64,000 nucleotides of DNA from Aporrectodea caliginosa (GCA_020284085.1 JACEVL010000426.1:556001-620000); one strand, 5' to 3'; counted from the first letter of the stretch, positions 31,734 to 44,729 are shown. Numbers and translations are program-made. Notes: generated from the letters alone by a model not told the origin.

Positions 31734-33403
31734 CTTTTCAGATGGTTTATATTTTTGGCCATTTTGATACAGCATGAGGTTTCCTAGTAAACTCAGTTTT
31801 GTTTAATTTCTGACTTTGAGGTTTTCTTGCACACGGTCACAAAATTGTCTAACTCCAATGACAAGGTTGATTGGTACAGTCGCTCTGTCAATCAAGAAAT
31901 TCGTGATCACACTGGATAAGTACAGCGTAGCCTACAGCTGTTGTTTGCATGCTGAACACAAGAAAGGCATTCAGATTTATTTGTGTATTTGGCAGAAAAG
32001 AGAGGACAGATCAGAGCACTGGCCAAGAAATACAAACAGGTTGGGAGTGGGACTTGGAAGGACTGCCAGGGCAGATCCAAAGAGCCAATCTGGCCATGGT
32101 AAATTTACTCTCTTCTCAACTTTTGGATCCACAGCATGATCTGATAAGCTTTTCTTTCTTTGTGCGTGGTGTTAATTGAAGAGTGTAGTTATAGTGAGTA
32201 TATTATTTATTCATTGTGAATCTGTTGTCTGTGAAAATATTAGTTTGAAAAAGTCTTAGTAATGTCAGAAAAAGCAATATGTGTCATAAGGATGTTACTC
32301 ATTTTGTGATCTGCTAATGGTAGTCTGTGTATTAATTTTATGCTTTTAACTGATAGGCCAGTTTACAATATCATAACAATAATTGCTGTTATTGGTATTT
32401 CTAGCTAAGGTTGGCAAGTAATTGAATTGCAAAGCTGCAAACAGCATTGTTATTCTGCTTTATTAAACTCATGTTACTTAGTTTGGTATAAAGTTTATAT
32501 GTTGCTGCTTTCAATATAACTCATGGTTTTAAATTTGACTAAAACATCTAAATTTACTTTCATGTTTCAGTTTTCATGTTCAGATGCAAGGAATTTATTG
32601 AAATATTCTAAATGTCGACTCTATCATTGAAAATATGTAAGCTATGTCCATCTGTAGCTATGGTTGCCCTATGGTTTAATCTCAGTTGTCAGGTTCTGCA
32701 TCAGCTAGATTTACCTTGTATCACAAGACCTTGGCTAAGAAGACTATTGCTGCAAGGGGCACATAATAAATACTGGTAATCAATTACCTTCCATAACTTT
32801 ACTTAGACCTGGTATTAGACTAACTTCAAGTACCAATATCTATTAGAAAAGTGAAAACCCAAAGAATATTTGAATCGCATTACAATGCTTTGCACATAAC
32901 TGCTTGATACATCTGACTACTTTCTTTAGGACCAGTAATATGTAAACTCATGACCTACGTAATGGTCATGAAGGCAGGATATCAAAAGTGCAAACAACTT
33001 CTGTTTTGAATTGTTCTTTTACAGTTTTAAATGTTAACTCTGGAGATTTCAATGAAATGATACTAGTCTGTTAAGTTTTATATGATGTTGTCTCTGAAGG
33101 ATACCCACAAAGAGGGGAAGTGGGTCATCCAACTGCAGACAAAGGAGGCGGTACCCACTGCAGAAATCCAAATCAGTGTGGTACTTTGTTATTTCAGTAC
33201 AGCCTGTGCCTTAAACACGAACTGTAGTCAGACTGTACTGCATTGGATGTAATTAGATTCCCATTGGATCTATTTAGATTCCTTTGCTAGATGCATCAGC
33301 ATCAAAGTGCCCACCCATAGCAGTTAGCAAGGAAAGGGTTCAAAGTAGGTCATTTTTGTGGATATCCTGTATGGATGATTCTTATATTCTTGTATTTATG
33401 ACT

Positions 33404-33431
33404 CTTAAATGATCTCGGCTGCACAAGGTAC
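33404..33431 (+). repeat. 28 bp repeat, copy 2
   Basis: Identical to 31295-31322, about 2.1 kb downstream of it. Confidence 0.8.
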
Positions 33432-35104
33432 TAAGATATTAACTTATTTGATGTTGATCTTCTCTCATTTTGTAGTGGGTCATATGTAAATAAGACATTT
33501 TGCATACAATTGTTATTTTTTGCTTGTCATTATTGTGTATTTCAAATATGTGCTACATATTTGTTTTAACTCATAGGTCTTTTGATCTTTCCTTGCTTAG
33601 TTTTGTCTGGAATTCATGTATAACATAAATTATTCTGACTCTTTTTGCTAAAGTTTAAAGTTGTTTTACCATGTAAACCTAATCTAGATCTGTGTTGTTA
33701 TTGTTTAAGGGAATGTATGTTGTCTGACGTCGCAAGTGGCTTGCAAAGTTAAATTATTCTGTGATGGATTCTAACCATGTCAGTCAAAGGCTTACAAAAA
33801 GACACTAACAAAAACATTCATAAGTCTTTAGTGATTGTCATTTACCCATTCCCGGTTCACTGATTGCCTAAGCATGTAAAGAGATTTCACTGTACCACTC
33901 AGCTAAAAGTGCAAAACCTTACTTGCATAGACTACAAGTCGGCTATTCCAGTTGAGCAAAATTAGTTCTTACAAGAAATGTATCCAAAGGAAGGGTGATT
34001 TGGCCAGTTGAATGTCTTTGCTGTAGTTCTAAGTTAACTGTAAATTTAAATCCCTGAAACTTCTCACTGCCACACAAAAGCAGCATCAGGTGCTATCTCA
34101 AATCAAGCAAGATACAGGTTGTTTCATCAGTTTTGGTGCCAGGGCAGAATATGGAGGGACCAGGGCGGTTCAATCTTGGTAGATAAACATGGTGCTAGGT
34201 GGAAACCATAGGTGATGGTGGTCAAGTGATGGTGAAGAAACAGAAGCAGGATAGGAAAGGTATGATGAAGAACGAGTAGAATTGGGCAGTCAGAGAGTCT
34301 ACCATATGTATGAGGGTTGAGTCTTGAAGGGTCTTGCTGGAAAGAGGTATAATTATGTAATGGATATATTGACATACTTTAAGACAATTAAGTGCTTTAA
34401 GAACTGGAGCTGTGTTGTGGTGTTTGAGGTTTTGGTGACTGCACGGGTAAGAACGTTCTGGTTTGTAGATGTTTTATTTTAGATGAGTCGATGCTACAGA
34501 AAGGGAGTTGCAGTAGTCACGTTTGGAGTTAACAGTTGAGGTGGATATTGTGCAGGCAGTCTTTGTCGTATTATCATCAGATGAACAGATAAACATGTTA
34601 ACAGCATCACTTTGCTCTGTTGGCCCAGCCACTAGAAGTGTAACTGCAAAAGAAGCAACACTGAATAACTACTGAGACCAAAGAGAAAATTAGTGTTTTA
34701 ATTAAGTTCAAAATTGATTTAAACAATATGGCTACCATAAACTATTAAAAAAACACTTCTGAGGGCAACTAATTTCTAAACTGCCAATTAAACATGACTC
34801 TTTGTATCAATGTATATGAAGCAAGTACCATAAAACTTCTCTTAAGCGCAGGGTCCCAACTAAACGGTGGTCTCCAAACGTTGCCACGTGTAAAACGATA
34901 TGTGCAACAGACGGCAACCTATTTTAGCACTTTAAAGACAAGCTGCATTGGTTTCCAAGTCACTCTTAGTACATGTATGCTTGTCGTTAAACATTGATCT
35001 CTAATAAACCATGTCCCATTCAGGTACCAATGTGCTGATAACAGCATGTATGCTACGATTATGCCACACAAACACAACAGATGAAGCTGAGGAAGACTTG
35101 CAAG

Positions 35105-35439
35105 TAATGTTCCCTCTAAGGTGTGCGGCTGCGCAGCTCATTAGAAAATTCCGGGCAGCGGCTTCAAAATTACGCACGCAATTTTGGTAGGAAATACATA
35201 TTATGAGCTAAAGTTTTGTTTAACTGGCCATTGAATTATTGACCTACTTCAGCCATACATCTTCTCAAAAAAAGACATTATTACAAATGTGTATTTAGTT
35301 GGTGCTGTAGTCTGTGAACTGTCTGTGGTAACAATTTACAACCACGAATGTTTCGGAAAATGTGTTTTCACACGGAAATTAGGCTGCTCAAACAACCGCC
35401 AGTTCCGCGCACACAGGAAACATTTTACAGGGAACGTTG
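35105..35439. mobile_element. hAT-like element with near-perfect 8 bp duplication
   Basis: The left end taatgttccctctaaggtgt and the right end ttacagggaacgttg are imperfect inverted repeats (12 of 15). The flanks cttgcaag (35097-35104) and cttgcagg (35440-35447) match at 7 of 8. The ends resemble hAT elements with a tgttccctctaa terminus. There is no transposase ORF. Confidence 0.72.
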
Positions 35440-36419
35440 CTTGCAGGTCATGTTTTAGTGGGGTGGTTAGCAGTATTCATGGTAAAAAGAAACACAAATA
35501 CAGTATTTTACTACCAGAGTAAAAGTTATTTGTAAAATAGTGCTGACATCTTTTAAATCCTGGTCCAACAATTGTTGGTAGGTGAAACTGATTTGTACAA
35601 ATAAGTGCCAGGGAATTTATAAGAAATTTCACACTATATTTTCTGATCACAGCAATTATTTGGCACATTCTAGGTACCGTAATAAAAAAAACCACATACA
35701 TGTACACAGTTAAGATAATTTTAAATCTCAATATATTTCTGTCTATCAGACTCTGTCTATAACTAGCAAAAGGTCAATGTGTAAATATATAATCTCAATC
35801 ACAGGCCTCAAAGGCCCAGATATGATTTTTCATCAACAGCATATATTAGAACTATAATAAACGATCACAGACAATCCGCACAAAAGAATACGATCCTAAT
35901 GAAATAAACTGTTAAGCAGGAATTCATCCATTTTTATCATAAATAAAGCAGCAGAGTTTACACAAACTCAGTTCACTTGGCCCTGCTACAAGTATACGTT
36001 TCCTTTCTGCTTATTTAGATAAATTCCTGGCAGCAGAATCATCTGATAACCACCAACAGTATGACTGTTATCTCATTCTGCACTTCCAAACACTGATATA
36101 CTTAAGTTACAAGTAAGTATATTCTTTATTAAACCGGTTGCAGGAGAGCCGCACTCTAGTGTAAAAACATCATAGGACAAACACAAAATCAACAGTACAG
36201 CATTCTTCCTACAAATGTGTTCCTCATATTATTGTCGATAAGAGTCGGGATCCTGTCGTGAGACCGTGGGCGAAGGGCATCTAGGCATGTCTGGTCTTAT
36301 CCTATGTTGGGGCAGTCTTCCCATTGAAATTTGCTCTTTTTCACTCTAAATGGATTGTACTACATTGTTTGGATTGCCTTTTCCATTTAACTGTAAGCTT
36401 CTACTTTATATGCTTCTTT

Positions 36420-36545
36420 CTTGCAAGCAGTTGAAGACCATTCTGTTCGATCACAGTCTTGTGTAATCAGGTCAGGAGCACCACTGTTGAGTGCTTTGAA
36501 GAAGTGCTAGATAAATAAGCACTTACAATAACAATTGCATGCAGG
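36420..36545 (+). mobile_element. LINE 3' end remnant
   Basis: Reads ttgaagaccattctgttcga (LKTILFD-type end), caggtcaggagcaccactgt and gaagaagtgctagataaata, a decayed version of the LINE end seen at 26860-26947 and 50150-50245. Confidence 0.55.
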
Positions 36546-36819
36546 TGCCTCTAAGAAGCTGTAAGAGGGGATAAACAAATGTTCTGCTATAATTGCAAGT
36601 GTGGTCTCTGAAACACTTCCACTGGAGATGATATGATGCCCTAATCGAAATGTTTCCCTTTGAAAGACTGTCGTTCCTTAATCAAGGCTCAAATGATTAA
36701 GAAAGAAATATATATTATTCTTAATTAATACAGGATATGTACAAGAATATTTATGTAGTGCCTTTTAACAAGTTTTGACAGTGAATAATAAATAAATAAC
36801 CGCTGGGTCACCATAATCA

Positions 36820-36905
36820 ATCAATCAAAAAACTTGATATAGCGCCCTTCAAGATATCTACTCAGAGGCACTCCTGGCCGACCACAGCTGCAATATTTCA
36901 CCACA
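36820..36905 (-). mobile_element. Truncated SINE/LINE 3' tail
   Basis: On plus it reads caatcaatcaaaaaacttga, tatagcgcccttcaagatat, ctactcagaggcactcctgg, the reverse of the shared 3' tail with an attg repeat. Confidence 0.65.
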
Positions 36906-37120
36906 GTGCAATATAAGTATTGAAGATACAGATTCAAAATTGAAAAATAGCTAAAACCTCACAATAACTGACTCATTCTATTCTGCCCTGAGAGCATGAT
37001 ACCTTAGACTTCAGTACATGACTTTTCACAGACAGTGATAGAACTGGAACTCAGAGCCTCTTGAAGGTGAATGCATAGACTTTTATGAAACATTTTCACT
37101 TTTTAGGAAACATTTTCGCT

Positions 37121-38185
37121 CTATAGTGGCCACTGATGAAAATGCCTCTGTAGCAATTTGGTCTTGATGGCTGCATCAGCTAAGAGATGCCAGACTATGT
37201 CATCAGGCCAGAGGTGCCATAGATTGGGATCGAGAGGTTGGCCACCATCACTGCTCAGACGATACGGTCGATAATTATGGCGGAGAAAGAAGCCCAGCAT
37301 TTCCTCCACTAGAACTCTCTCCGATGGTTTATCCTTAGTTTCCATGTAATGCTCTTTCATGACCAGCCACTCCATGAAAACATAAGTCACCGTAACCCGG
37401 CTGAACAGCACAGCCGCATGCTGAAAAGCTTTGTGTTCATATCCCTGTATATCCACCTTCATGACGGCTCTTTCAAAAGGCAACACTTCAATCAGATCAT
37501 CGAGAAGGATTGTCTTGACTGTTGAAGGGCAGGCTCCCTGGCAAGGCTCTACACCCAACTCGATCCGCGTGTCACCCTGGTTATCTCCACTTTTCCTGAT
37601 TGTGCTCAACGCTCTTACGTCCGCCACAGCATTTCTGAGAATGGTTATTCTGTGGCAGAGTTTCTCCCGTTGTGCGGCCAAGTGGATGCGGTGGATACTG
37701 TCCAAAAGTGGCTCAACAGCAACAACTTTGTGACCCATCTTTGCCGCTAGTAGCGTATAATAACCGATGTTGGCACCGATGTCAAACACACCGACTTCCG
37801 CATCACGACGTAGCACCTCCAGAAAGTCATTGACGACCTGAGGTTCCCACCTCCCAGTAAATTCCAAGTCATGAGATATGTATTTATCGTGCCACTGAGA
37901 ATAGAGGCAAATGGTGGTCGACGGTGTTGTTCTTGTCTGGACGCATTTGAAATCGGCATTTATAGGACTAGTGATATTATAGATCTCAATGGATACATTA
38001 CTCCCATGAAAATTAATAATTTTCTCATTGGAAGAAACATTCGTCTGAGGCATCAACACCTGGAAAGGATACTGGAGATTGTGTCGTGTAACGATTGCAC
38101 TGACTATGAGCAAGGCGTACAGCATAAGTAAGTTCCACTTGACGGCCGACTCAGACAGACAGAATCGAATGCCATGTCTCAGCAT
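37121..38185 (-). CDS. FkbM-family SAM-dependent methyltransferase, membrane-anchored
   Basis: A 354-residue protein with the ATG at 38183-38185. The open frame continues upstream only to a 3' splice-like site (tttgtttctag, exon from 38204), so a 5' noncoding exon is likely. A hydrophobic segment LLMLYALLIVSAIV near residues 20-33 predicts a signal anchor with a lumenal catalytic domain. The methyltransferase fold starts near residue 130: EVGVFDIGANIGYYTLLAAK (SAM-binding motif I), then VVAVEPLLDSIHRI (acidic residue of motif II), ILRNAVAD, TILLDDLIE, and VMKVDIQGYEHKAF, the hallmark FkbM KxDIQGxE motif. Two N-x-S/T sites (NVSS, NITS) lie in the stem. FkbM enzymes are mostly O-methyltransferases; the acceptor cannot be told here. 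The C-terminus has Trp-rich LWHLWPDDIVWHLL. Confidence 0.9.
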   Translation of the reverse strand: MLRHGIRFCLSESAVKWNLLMLYALLIVSAIVTRHNLQYPFQVLMPQTNVSSNEKIINFHGSNVSIEIYNITSPINADFKCVQTRTTPSTTICLYSQWHDKYISHDLEFTGRWEPQVVNDFLEVLRRDAEVGVFDIGANIGYYTLLAAKMGHKVVAVEPLLDSIHRIHLAAQREKLCHRITILRNAVADVRALSTIRKSGDNQGDTRIELGVEPCQGACPSTVKTILLDDLIEVLPFERAVMKVDIQGYEHKAFQHAAVLFSRVTVTYVFMEWLVMKEHYMETKDKPSERVLVEEMLGFFLRHNYRPYRLSSDGGQPLDPNLWHLWPDDIVWHLLADAAIKTKLLQRHFHQWPL

Positions 38186-38481
38186 CGTACGATAAAACAG
38201 CAACCTAGAAACAAAACAGGTATTTTACATAAAATATATATAATTTGATAACATGATCTACCTTGAACTGTACTGCTTAAATTGGACTGCTAGTAATTGT
38301 TAGCCCTGAGTCCAATGTACTTTCAACCTTTATTTCCATGTAATATTACCCTTTATTTTCATGCAGTACAGCTCTGCTGGTCAGTTGATGCCAGCTAAAA
38401 ACTGCATGATCTTGGGTTGCTCACAAGTGCAACACTTTATTTTCAAACATCGATGCCTTGTACATTAAACACTGGTGCTAT

Positions 38482-38663
38482 AGAAATTCTGGCAAGCATT
38501 TAGTATCGGGGTGCGTGTAAGGTTACGCGTCGTGAGGGTCGGTTAGGGTCAGGGTTAGTATCGTCTTTAGAAAACATCGTACCTTCAGCGCGGCATGCCA
38601 GAAGATACCGTCCGACGCCCGTAAATTTACGCACCTCGATACTAAATGCATGCCGAAATTCTT
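38482..38663. mobile_element. ~182 bp inverted-repeat element (MITE-like)
   Basis: The left arm contains gcatttagtatcggggtgcg and the right arm cgcacctcgatactaaatgc, pairing over about 40 bp with few mismatches. The centre holds gttagggtcagggttag. No coding sequence. Target duplication not clear. Confidence 0.75.
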
Positions 38664-39524
38664 AATTACTAATTTATACTAATTATAACTGGATACTTTT
38701 AGACAGATTTTACTTGAACACTGGGCACTTCATGCATAAAACAAATACAGAAGTTTAGTTTGAAAGGATATAATATTATATAATATATATATATATACCA
38801 CGGAATGAAGTGCACGAAAATAAATGACAGTGCGTTATTCTTGCTACTTATTCTATTGAATGGGGACCATTCTGAAATCTAAAACAAAAGACAGGGACAT
38901 TTTATTTTGAGAGAGAGAGACAGACAGACAAAGACAGAGACAGAGACAGAGTTCGAACCACTTCAGAGCCGCACGCACCTGTTCCGTGGTTACTAGATTA
39001 AGGATAACTTATTCCTATGCGTAAACAAATTCAGATCCATATAATAAGTCAATATACAAATTTAAGACATCAAATAACTGTCGGATTCACGGTAACGCAA
39101 TATTTATTGAAAAACGCTAGTTCATAATTTGTAAACATTTAAAACCATCACAAGGCGCCTTGACCTCTGGCCTTGACCCAATTAGGTCGCGTCGTGTTGA
39201 ATGACCTTGCAGATGTTTTATAGCGCCTTACCAGGCCGCCGTGAACGCATAACTTTTACTTCGAAATTAATTTTATTGAAACAGATAACATTAAATACCC
39301 GGTAATCAAGTATGCCTATCGACGTGTTGTGACGTCCATTCCGGCTAAGTCTCCACCAAAGGATAAACTCACTATATTGGGGAAAACCACTCAAATGAAG
39401 CTGCAGTTTCAACTCAGTTCTATAATAAGGAGTGTCACATAGGCCTAAAGGCATTGCAACGGTGCAAACTCTCTGCATAACATCGTCGTAGATTGTAAAT
39501 TTGGTAATTGTACAAGTGCATATT

Positions 39525-39722
39525 TGTGTAGCGCCTCTAAAACTCACCCCACCTAATTAGGCCTACACAAGACCACGGTCCGCGTTCGAACACAATGGTC
39601 TTCAACCGTTTGCGAAATAGAGGTATGGAAAGTAGAAGAAGCTCATGTCGCAGACTGCTTGGGAGTGTCCCAGAATGAACCGGGGCTGACCATTGCGTAG
39701 GCCTATACGATATATCTTCCAT
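39525..39722 (-). mobile_element. LINE C-terminal remnant
   Basis: The minus strand reads LPSSLRHELLLLSIPLFRKR and LKTIVFERGPW, closely matching the ends at 26820-26880 and 50110-50170. The tail tagcgcctctaaaactc is decayed. Confidence 0.68.
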
Positions 39723-39729
39723 GTGGCAT

Positions 39730-41240
39730 TGTGTAGGTAGGCTACGCGAGAGAGAATAACCAGATTAATACTGTGGCCAGTAGAAATTCACGAAGTCACA
39801 GTTTAAAGGCCATGAAATCCGTGATTTTCGGCATTTACCGTGAATGCTGTGAATTACTGGCGTGAAGAGCATAACATCAAGTAGGAAGCGGAATCGATGC
39901 CCGCTACTATTCCCAAAGGTCCACTCGGTCTGTCTCTCATTCGCTAGATGGCGTTTGTAAAATGAGTATTATAGGACGTAAGAGTGATGGGCGCCTTGCA
40001 AGGCTGCCATAGGCTACAGTTAAATTCGATTCCTGTAATAACACAGGCCTATACTATGAATTGCAATTATACTACGTAGCCTAGTGCCTACTTGTCAGTT
40101 TGAAATAATAAACAAGTATATTATTATTAACACGACTTTCGGAACTGATTAGCCTATGTTTCGCAACGTAACAAATTACAATAAAATTAATAAAGTAATA
40201 ATTATAGCCTCTCGATGATCGACGCAGGACGTTTACATTGACAATTTGTGTGGTGTTCTAGGCCTACATAGGTACCGACAGCGTGTCTGTTATTTGCATT
40301 ATCGTTTGGTCGCATGACTCGGATCTGAGTAAATAAACTTAAGCTTGATTTCAGGCCGTGAATTTGCTGTGATTTTCACCCATTTTATTTACAAAATGCT
40401 ATACCGTGACTGTTGAACTTTTTTGCCGTAAATTTCTACTGGCTTACAGCTTGCCTGTCGTGCAGAACGAAGATCTAGATTTACGACGTAGGCCTAAAGA
40501 TGACGCAAAGGCAGGATGGCAATTAGCCACCCATACTCCCATACAGCCATCCTGTATATAGGCCTATATTCGAACATTTGCGTATCAATAACCGTTATAG
40601 GCCTACATTTGTCTGTCATTAAATATTATTGTCTATATTTTTACCTTCTATCTAATGACGCTTTAAAAGTAAACGGAGGATGCGCGGGAAGTGGTTTGAC
40701 GTCATTCCATGCGCTTAATTATCTTGTCGTACTTGCATGCCTCCCCTTATTTCGTCTTCTTTGTTTATCTCCCTTTCTGTCTCCTTCTCTCCCTGTAGGC
40801 GCTAAAGAAAAGACTCTAAGTCTATCAATTTTTAAGATCGTATCTGGTTCATTAGGTAATTTCTTTGTCCGTGCATGCTGCATCAGCCACGAGTAGGCCT
40901 ATAGCTGAGGATCTTTTGTGTCGTCTTTCAACAGTCCCCAAACCATAGCAACTCACGCAAACACGCACAATCGCAGACTGCAAGTAGGAATAATACAATA
41001 GCACTAGTCTTAGACACGCAGTCGCTGATAGCATACGCATTGTCTCCAGTTACAATGGTTCCTATACATAGGTATACCGTAGGTTGTCTATCGAGACGGG
41101 CATCACGCTAGACGGATATTGATATTCTTTAGACGTAGAATATTATGTGCGTTGTAGGTTTTGAATTTTTGCATCAGAGTATTCACGCAGCACTGAGCGC
41201 ATGGTTTTGCGCACATTTTAATAAGGGTACTTAGGCAATA
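39730..41240. other. Intergenic, nothing recognised
   Basis: Several taggcctac-type words, no supported exon. A 126-codon plus-strand frame at 40516-40896 is hydrophobic and low in complexity with no domain. Confidence 0.5.
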
Positions 41241-41247
41241 TAGCTTT

Positions 41248-41484
41248 CAATGGGGGACTCTGTAAAAATGGCTGATATATAGGTGGCGCCAGGATGGGAT
41301 ATAGTTTGGCTACTCTAGGTAAAATGTGTGCTCTGTTGTGCGGTAGGTTTATTTCATAGACATCTTACATTTAATATATGATGTCTATGGTTTATTTACG
41401 CTAAAGTTGTCTAAAGTTTGACCACATCACATACTGGCGACGCCTATCGCCGCTTAAAGGAACTGCTCACAGAGTCCCCCATTG
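41248..41484. mobile_element. ~237 bp inverted-repeat element (MITE-like)
   Basis: The left end caatgggggactctgt is the exact complement of the right end acagagtcccccattg. A second inner pair, ataggtggcgccaggatg and catactggcgacgcctat, extends the arms. No target duplication is apparent. Confidence 0.72.
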
Positions 41485-42183
41485 CACGCCTTAAGCAGAT
41501 ATTGAACCAAACATATATATATATATATATATATATATACTTATATATAGCCCTATAGACTGAAAAATAGCCTATATGCTGTCAAACTCTGCAAACAGTA
41601 CTGTGTTTATAAACTTTATTTTCGTGCTGTACATGGTTGTGAGTTAAACTTACATAAAAACTTGTGGCCACCTGTAATCGTTTTATTCCTGGTACTTCAG
41701 TTCGTCCACGAGATCGCGCACATTTCAGTTACTTGTAGTTTAGACCCATAACTGTAGATTATAGTTGACCATTGCACTGTCAGTAGGCCTATCTAATGCT
41801 TAATGACTCCTTTCTTTCGACTCCAATTTGCTATAAAGATACATTTCTTATACATTTCCTTGTGTCTGAGAGAGGTCTTCCACGACTACTTTCAACTACA
41901 GACTGTAGAGCACTCTGAATAATTATGATTACCTTATAATAAAAGCGTTAGCCTACCTATGGTCATTTAATTGTGTTTGTATTACAAAATGTGTACCAGT
42001 CCAAGCCACATAATTATCATATTTGTCTCCCACTTCCTAAAATTACATCATGCTGAAGAACATTTTTGGCATCTGGTCATTTGTTTGATTTGTATACAAG
42101 ACGAGACCAGATCAATCAACAGATTCTCAGCCTCCGATCCAAATTATTATAGTTCATAACGCAGTAGCCTACTCAGCTAAGGT

Positions 42184-42443
42184 CAAGGCCGTAGCCAGGA
42201 TTTTGTGTCGGAGGGTGTTTACTCGTTCTTGAACAAGCTAGCAAGCAACCGAGTCAACCGTCTATAAGGGTTTTGGAGGAGCGTTGTTAGCTCTCTAAGC
42301 ACTGTACAGCTGCATCATCTAAGTTCACATGAGTGCTCTTGGTTCTTACACCGTATATGTTAGTAAATGTAATATTTATGTTATACATTATTTAATTTCG
42401 GGGGTGTTTAAACACCCAAAACACTCCCCTAAATACGGCTTTG
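42184..42443. mobile_element. 260 bp hAT-like element with perfect 8 bp duplication
   Basis: The left end caaggccgtagccagg and right end cctaaatacggctttg are imperfect inverted repeats. gctaaggt flanks both sides (42176-42183, 42444-42451). The inner arms include gagggtgttt and aaacaccc. Same family as 17919-18055. Confidence 0.82.
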
Positions 42444-42459
42444 GCTAAGGTTAGGCCTA

Positions 42460-44140
42460 CTCTCCTCATAGAGGCTAGGCTGTGAAACAGTAATTTCGAC
42501 ACAGAGGGAAATTCTGCAATGGCCTTTGTACATCTTAAAATCTGTGGCAAGAAATCCGTTTGGTTAACAATGCTATTTAACATTTGAACTTCTGGTGGCG
42601 AAAGGTCGTCTCGCATTGGATCAACTGTGCTTGTATTTAGGGCCTACTGACTCAACGAGGCCACAGATCATTGTATACTGGGTAACTTTACATGTAAAAA
42701 TGTGGCTCAAGAGTACGGCTTAACGCTAGAGCATTGCTCCTGTAAATGAAAGTGTTATGAAGTTTTTCGCCCCAGAAGTTTAGGTTTTCAAACTTTGGTC
42801 CACAGGTCTTTTCTCCAATTTTCATAATAGCATACTTAGTCTATCGATCATTACTTAAATGTTGAATAGAATATTAAATGTTAAATACGACATGTTAAAT
42901 AAAACATTCCGACCAATGTTGCATTTTTTGCTGAGACAGCATTGGTTTATCAGTACAATGATAGACATAAATTCGCACTGCAGTTTTGTGGGCGAAAGCA
43001 TTAACTGCGCGCAAATGATTGAATTGGTTAAGAAATAAAGAAAAGAGATTCTAAGAAAGATGGATAGAGAAGACATAGACTTTGAATGTTTGGGTCCGCG
43101 ATGTAGACAGCAATCACAAGTAGTCTACTGCATGCACTAAAAACTACACACGCATTACGCTAGCCTTAGATAATAAAAAGCACACTCTGTAGCAAACTTG
43201 GACTACAGAATCGTGTGCAATTGTTGATACCTCGGGGAACCATGACACCAGCTGTAAAATCCAGTTGGTTCTTTCCATTCCAAGGAAGGTCGTCATTACA
43301 AAATATGTTGGTTCGATAGGCAATGACTGCCTGGCCGACTCCGAAGGCATAGGAAACCAAACTGATGGATTGGATCTTTTATGAATATGGTTGACTCTTC
43401 TCCTCTCGTCTTTGTATTTTGAATCTGAGATAAATGAGTTAATCTTTTCTCTGATTAGGTCGTTTTTTCATCCTGTCGAATTTCTTTTGTCATCCACTCC
43501 TTAGTTTCATCTCGCTTGTGTGTTGTAAACTGGAAATGCTAAAGTTCAAAGATGCAAGAGTCTCATAACCAAAGAAAAGCTTCAGTGGCTACACTGGACT
43601 GCATTCGAAAGCAGCAGCAATAGCCTAACATAATCATAACAGTTAATAGACATATTCGTATGATTTACGACTACAGGCCTATCGTTCAGACGCAGTAGCC
43701 AACAAGTGGCAAAGCGTCCTGTCGTTATTAATGCCTACACACCGAGTAGTTTCATATGGCTTACGTTCACGGTACAGTACCCTAAAATATTGAACCACGG
43801 GTCTTTGCACGTTTTGGTCGGGATAAACTGCTCTAAGAAATGACAGGTTTATTGAATGCTAGGAAACTGTGTATCAGAATCCCAGGAGTTAAAAGATTAA
43901 GCGATGTTCCAGGATATTGCAGCATTAGCACCATAAATGCCATTCCATGCAGTGGCAGCCAGTGTTCAGGACTTTTGCGCACCACATATTTTCACTGCAA
44001 ACGGCTAGTCATACAGGATGTCATGGAAGCAAATAGCTAATACGCTTACTTTTCCCCTCCACATCCGGTTTTTGGATCCGTGAGGTAGTGCTGTGTTAGT
44101 CTTAGATTGTCTAAGATTAAACTGAAAGATTCAACCCAAA
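42460..44140. other. Intergenic, nothing recognised
   Basis: AT-rich, without supported exons or clear repeats; the short open frames here show no domain. Confidence 0.5.
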
Positions 44141-44149
44141 AAAAGATCC

Positions 44150-44275
44150 AGCTCCAGAACCCCGCGCTTACGGTGCATCCAGAACCCCACGCTTACATCC
44201 AGAACCAAATCCTTGCATCCAGAACTCCGCACTTACATCCAGAACCCCACGCTTAGATCCAGAACCAAACGCTAA
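44150..44275. repeat. ~19 bp tandem repeat
   Basis: About seven imperfect units of atccagaaccccacgctta, some with an aaatcc or aactccg variant. Confidence 0.85.
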
Positions 44276-44349
44276 CCAGGACTGCGAGCTCCTGGAGTTA
44301 TGGGAAGAGACCTATCATAAAATAGAGATATTACTTTCCCTCACCAGTG

Positions 44350-44720
44350 ACAAAGTAACGAAGGCGTGAACAAGGACCACGACCGCATCGTGAGAGAGAG
44401 ACCACTCGAAGCTGACGACGCTGATAATAACAACTCCGTGCAACTAGGTTCACATGTTGAGAGAAAGTAAGTTTAGAGTCAAGAGTAAGTCCCAGATCAC
44501 GAACTGTGAGGGAAAAGGTTATGTGAGGAAAGGACAGGGTAAGTTGGGGAAGTCTATACCCTGAAGTTGGCTACGGCCACCCAGCCAAATGAGTTGTGTT
44601 TTAGAGGGATTTAAGAGTAGCCGGTTGGAGCCCATCCAAGAAGAGAGGACATCCATAGTCAGACACATCTGACTCACAGTAGCCACCGCATCCGCCGAAT
44701 GATAAACCACACGAACGATT
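44350..44720 (-). mobile_element. LINE reverse transcriptase internal remnant
   Basis: The minus strand reads WMGSNRLLLNPSKTQLIWLG and then ITFSLTVRDLGLTLDSKLTF, the region after motif C of an L2/CR1-like reverse transcriptase. The following stretch (44350-44440) continues in a decayed thumb. Both ends are missing. Confidence 0.78.
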
Positions 44721-44729
44721 CAATTAGTA

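Larger units (their letters stand above)
31742..37080. other. Intergenic between ZDHHC24-like and FkbM-family genes
   Basis: Apart from listed repeats no coding sequence is recognised. AATAAA at about 32764 is the first plus-strand canonical polyadenylation signal I noticed after the ZDHHC24-like stop and would give a 3' UTR near 1.9 kb; this is tentative. The short open frames at 31816-32139 and 34127-34375 have no domain support. Confidence 0.5.

Noticed and set aside
38530..38560. Interstitial telomere
   Set aside because: Only two TTAGGG-like words, inside a short inverted-repeat element.
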